From positions 89,457 to 153,456 of the forward strand of contig JAEUJW010000017.1 of assembly GCA_016793465.1 (NCBI GenBank): a DNA stretch of 64,000 bases. The letters run 5' to 3'. Made by a program: the position numbers and the translations under genes. Origin of the DNA: Myxococcales bacterium (lineage in GTDB: Bacteria > Myxococcota > Polyangia > Nannocystales > Nannocystaceae). The first letter of the stretch is position 1; the number at the start of each line of letters is the position of its first letter. The notes under the pieces were generated by a model. That model saw nothing but the letters and a program-made list of their open reading frames with translations, was not told the origin of the DNA and ran no database searches. Shown here piece by piece: positions 62,405 to 64,000 of this stretch.

Positions 62405-63829
62405 ATGCTGCGACAGTCGTATCCCTACTACCTCGGCGGCGAGGCACAGCAGCCGAACCAGGACCTCGCGGTCCACGACAAGTTCACCGGCGAGGTGGCG
62501 ACGCGGGTGGCGCTGGCCGACGCGCGGGCGATCGACCGGGCGATCGGCCTGGCCGCCGACGCGGCCGCGGCGATGGCCGCGTTGCCGTCGTACAGGAAGG
62601 CGGCGGTGCTGCAGCACTGCGCCAGGCGGTTTCAGGAGCGCAGCGAGGAGCTGGCGTACGCGCTGTGCGTCGAGGCGGGCAAGACCATCAAAGACAGCAA
62701 GGGCGAGGTGACGCGGCTGGTCGACACGTTCAAGGTGGCGGCCGAGGAGGCGACGCGCATCGGCGGCGAGGTGGTGCCGCTCGACATCAGCGCGCGCGCG
62801 GACGGCTACCGCGGGCAGTGGAAGCGGGTGCCGATCGGGCCGGTGTCGCTGATCTCGCCGTTCAACTTCCCGCTCAACCTGGCGGCCCACAAGGTGGCGC
62901 CGGCGATCGCGGCGGGCTGCCCGTTCGTGCTCAAACCCGCGAGCCTGACGCCGATCGGGGCGCTGCTCATCGGCGAGGTGCTGGCCGAGACCGATCTGCC
63001 GCGCGGGTCGTGGTCGATCCTGCCGTGCCCGCGCGAGGGCGCCGAGCAGCTCACGACCGACGAGAGGTTCAAGCTGCTGAGCTTCACCGGGTCGCCGGAC
63101 GTCGGCTGGGCGCTGAAGGCGAAGGCGGGCAAGAAGAAGGTGGTGCTCGAGCTCGGCGGCAACGCGGCGTGCATCGTCGACGAGGGGGCCGATCTCGACG
63201 CGGTGGTCCCCCGCCTCTGCTTCGGGGCGTACTACCAGTCGGGCCAGAGCTGCATCAGCGTGCAGCGGATCCTGGCCCACCGCTCGCTGTACACGGCGCT
63301 GCGCGGGCGGCTGATCGCGGCCGCGAACGCGCTGGTGGCCGGCGATCCGAAGCAGGAGAGCACGTCGCTCGGGCCGATCATCAGCGAGAAGGAGGCGATC
63401 CGCATCGAGGGGTGGATCGCCGAGGCGAAGAAGGGCGGGGCGAAGCTGCTGTGCGGCGGGACCCGCGAGGGCGTGATGATGCCGGCGGCGCTGCTCGAGG
63501 ACGTGCCGCCCGAGCTGCCGCTGGCGGCTGAAGAAGTGTTCGGGCCGGTCGCGCTGCTCGAGCCGTTCGACGATTTTGAGGACGCGCTGCGCCGGGTCAA
63601 CGCCAGCCGCTACGGGCTGCAGGCGGGGGTGTTCACCAACGATATCCGGCGGGCGTATCGCGCGTGGGATGTGCTCGATGTCGGCGGGGTCATTATTAAT
63701 GATGTGCCGTCGTGGCGGGTCGACCACATGCCGTACGGCGGGGTCAAGGACAGCGGGCTCGGACGCGAGGGGGTGCGCTTCGCCATCGAGGACATGACGG
63801 AGATCCGGCTGATGGTGCTGAAGCTGTAG
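62405..63829 (+). CDS. Aldehyde dehydrogenase (NAD(P)-dependent family)
   Basis: 474 aa from the ATG at 62405; a GTG at 62396 is possible but adds only three residues. Rossmann and catalytic motifs are intact: PFNFPLNLAAHKVAPAIAAGC, FTGSPDVGW, catalytic Glu249 in VLELGG, and nucleophile Cys283 in SGQSCISV. C-terminal EEVFGPVALLEPFD and SWRVDHMPYGGVKDSG are family typical. The substrate is unknown; the WKRVPIGPVSLISPFNFP start is close to the phenylacetaldehyde/lactaldehyde-type group. Probably independent of guaD (54 bases apart). An AT-rich island lies at 63691-63704. Confidence 0.92.
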   Translation: MLRQSYPYYLGGEAQQPNQDLAVHDKFTGEVATRVALADARAIDRAIGLAADAAAAMAALPSYRKAAVLQHCARRFQERSEELAYALCVEAGKTIKDSKGEVTRLVDTFKVAAEEATRIGGEVVPLDISARADGYRGQWKRVPIGPVSLISPFNFPLNLAAHKVAPAIAAGCPFVLKPASLTPIGALLIGEVLAETDLPRGSWSILPCPREGAEQLTTDERFKLLSFTGSPDVGWALKAKAGKKKVVLELGGNAACIVDEGADLDAVVPRLCFGAYYQSGQSCISVQRILAHRSLYTALRGRLIAAANALVAGDPKQESTSLGPIISEKEAIRIEGWIAEAKKGGAKLLCGGTREGVMMPAALLEDVPPELPLAAEEVFGPVALLEPFDDFEDALRRVNASRYGLQAGVFTNDIRRAYRAWDVLDVGGVIINDVPSWRVDHMPYGGVKDSGLGREGVRFAIEDMTEIRLMVLKL

Positions 63830-63843
63830 GCGGGATCGCGGGG

Positions 63844-64000
63844 CTATCGCGCGAGCGCGATGCCGGGCCAGGGTCCGGCGTCGGAGCGCAGCGAGGGCTT
63901 GCCGAACACCTCGGCGCCCTCGCTGTGCCAGTAGCAGTCCTGCGGGCACACCTCGTACGACTCGTCGGGCTCGCAGATGTGGTTTTGATTGCATGCGCCG
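63844..64000 (-). CDS. Cys-rich exported protein (partial, N-terminus off the right edge)
   Basis: The last about 51 residues of a minus-strand gene ending in TAG at 63844-63846. Reads ACNQNHICEPDESYEVCPQDCYWHSEGAEVFG (shown here to about 32 residues in pieces: ACNQNHICEPD, ESYEVCPQDCYW), then a short tail. The CNxNxxCE...CPxDC pattern is a repeat common in exported myxobacterial proteins. Function unknown; surface or secreted role is inference. Confidence 0.65.
   Translation of the reverse strand, partial: GACNQNHICEPDESYEVCPQDCYWHSEGAEVFGKPSLRSDAGPWPGIALAR

Overview
The window is about 64 kb of very GC-rich DNA (mostly above 70% G+C) packed with genes on both strands. The gene content fits a predatory myxobacterium, most likely of the Nannocystis/Plesiocystis type. 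Pointers are the many short lipoproteins with Thr/Ser/Gly/Asp-rich linkers after the lipobox, eukaryote-like Ser/Thr kinases with C-terminal PEGA-like domains, an FHA-type sigma-54 activator, and a Cys-rich surface protein at the right edge. The taxonomic call is inference. No rRNA, tRNA, CRISPR array, insertion sequence or phage gene was seen.

Region 1 (1-11.3 kb) looks like an extracellular DNA and nucleotide scavenging locus. It holds a helix-hairpin-helix outer-membrane-type protein, a HAD acid phosphatase lipoprotein, three staphylococcal-nuclease-type lipoproteins and two lamin-tail-domain lipoproteins, four of them in one tightly overlapping minus-strand operon. Thymidine kinase and a NupC-type nucleoside transporter follow as a divergent pair. 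Read together: degrade DNA outside, remove phosphates, import nucleosides, re-phosphorylate thymidine.

Region 2 (11.3-24.9 kb) is mixed metabolism and envelope: an Fe(II)/2-oxoglutarate-type oxygenase, an orphan Eco57I-like DNA methyltransferase, a penicillin-acylase-family lipoprotein coupled to a membrane spermidine-synthase-like protein, a c-heme plus copper monooxygenase-like lipoprotein, a TerB-fold protein and several unknown lipoproteins. Three of these genes share a 15-bp palindromic upstream element.

Region 3 (24.9-33.3 kb) is regulatory and contains the most novel-looking cassette. A Ser/Thr kinase with a PEGA-like C-terminus is followed by an FHA/sigma-54 activator. After a good sigma-70-like promoter comes a three-gene operon of two unrecognised proteins and a divergent ATP-dependent DNA-ligase-like nucleotidyltransferase whose motif I reads KIDGEM instead of KxDGxR. 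An SDR oxidoreductase and a second PEGA-type kinase follow on the other strand.

Region 4 (33.4-50.3 kb) holds a TPR protein and an FG-GAP protein, a large membrane glycosyltransferase-like protein, IlvE, a trans-envelope trio (RND/MMPL transporter, LolA-like periplasmic protein, outer-membrane barrel), a V4R-STAS regulator, a Lon-like protease and a histone-H1-like Lys/Ala-rich protein.

Region 5 (50.4-64 kb) has a gamma-class carbonic anhydrase, small lipoproteins, an M15-like peptidase, a PD-(D/E)xK-like protein with an unresolved start, an ECF sigma/ChrR-like anti-sigma pair, an NMT1-type ABC transporter interrupted by a propeller-like gene, a beta-helix lipoprotein, guanine deaminase, an aldehyde dehydrogenase and a partial Cys-rich protein.

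Across the window a dispersed palindrome (consensus CTGTCC-N4/5-GGACAG) recurs, mostly inside coding sequence; in one permease gene it has expanded to a six-unit 27-bp tandem array. Short AT-rich islands with rare TTA codons also recur in otherwise GC-saturated genes.
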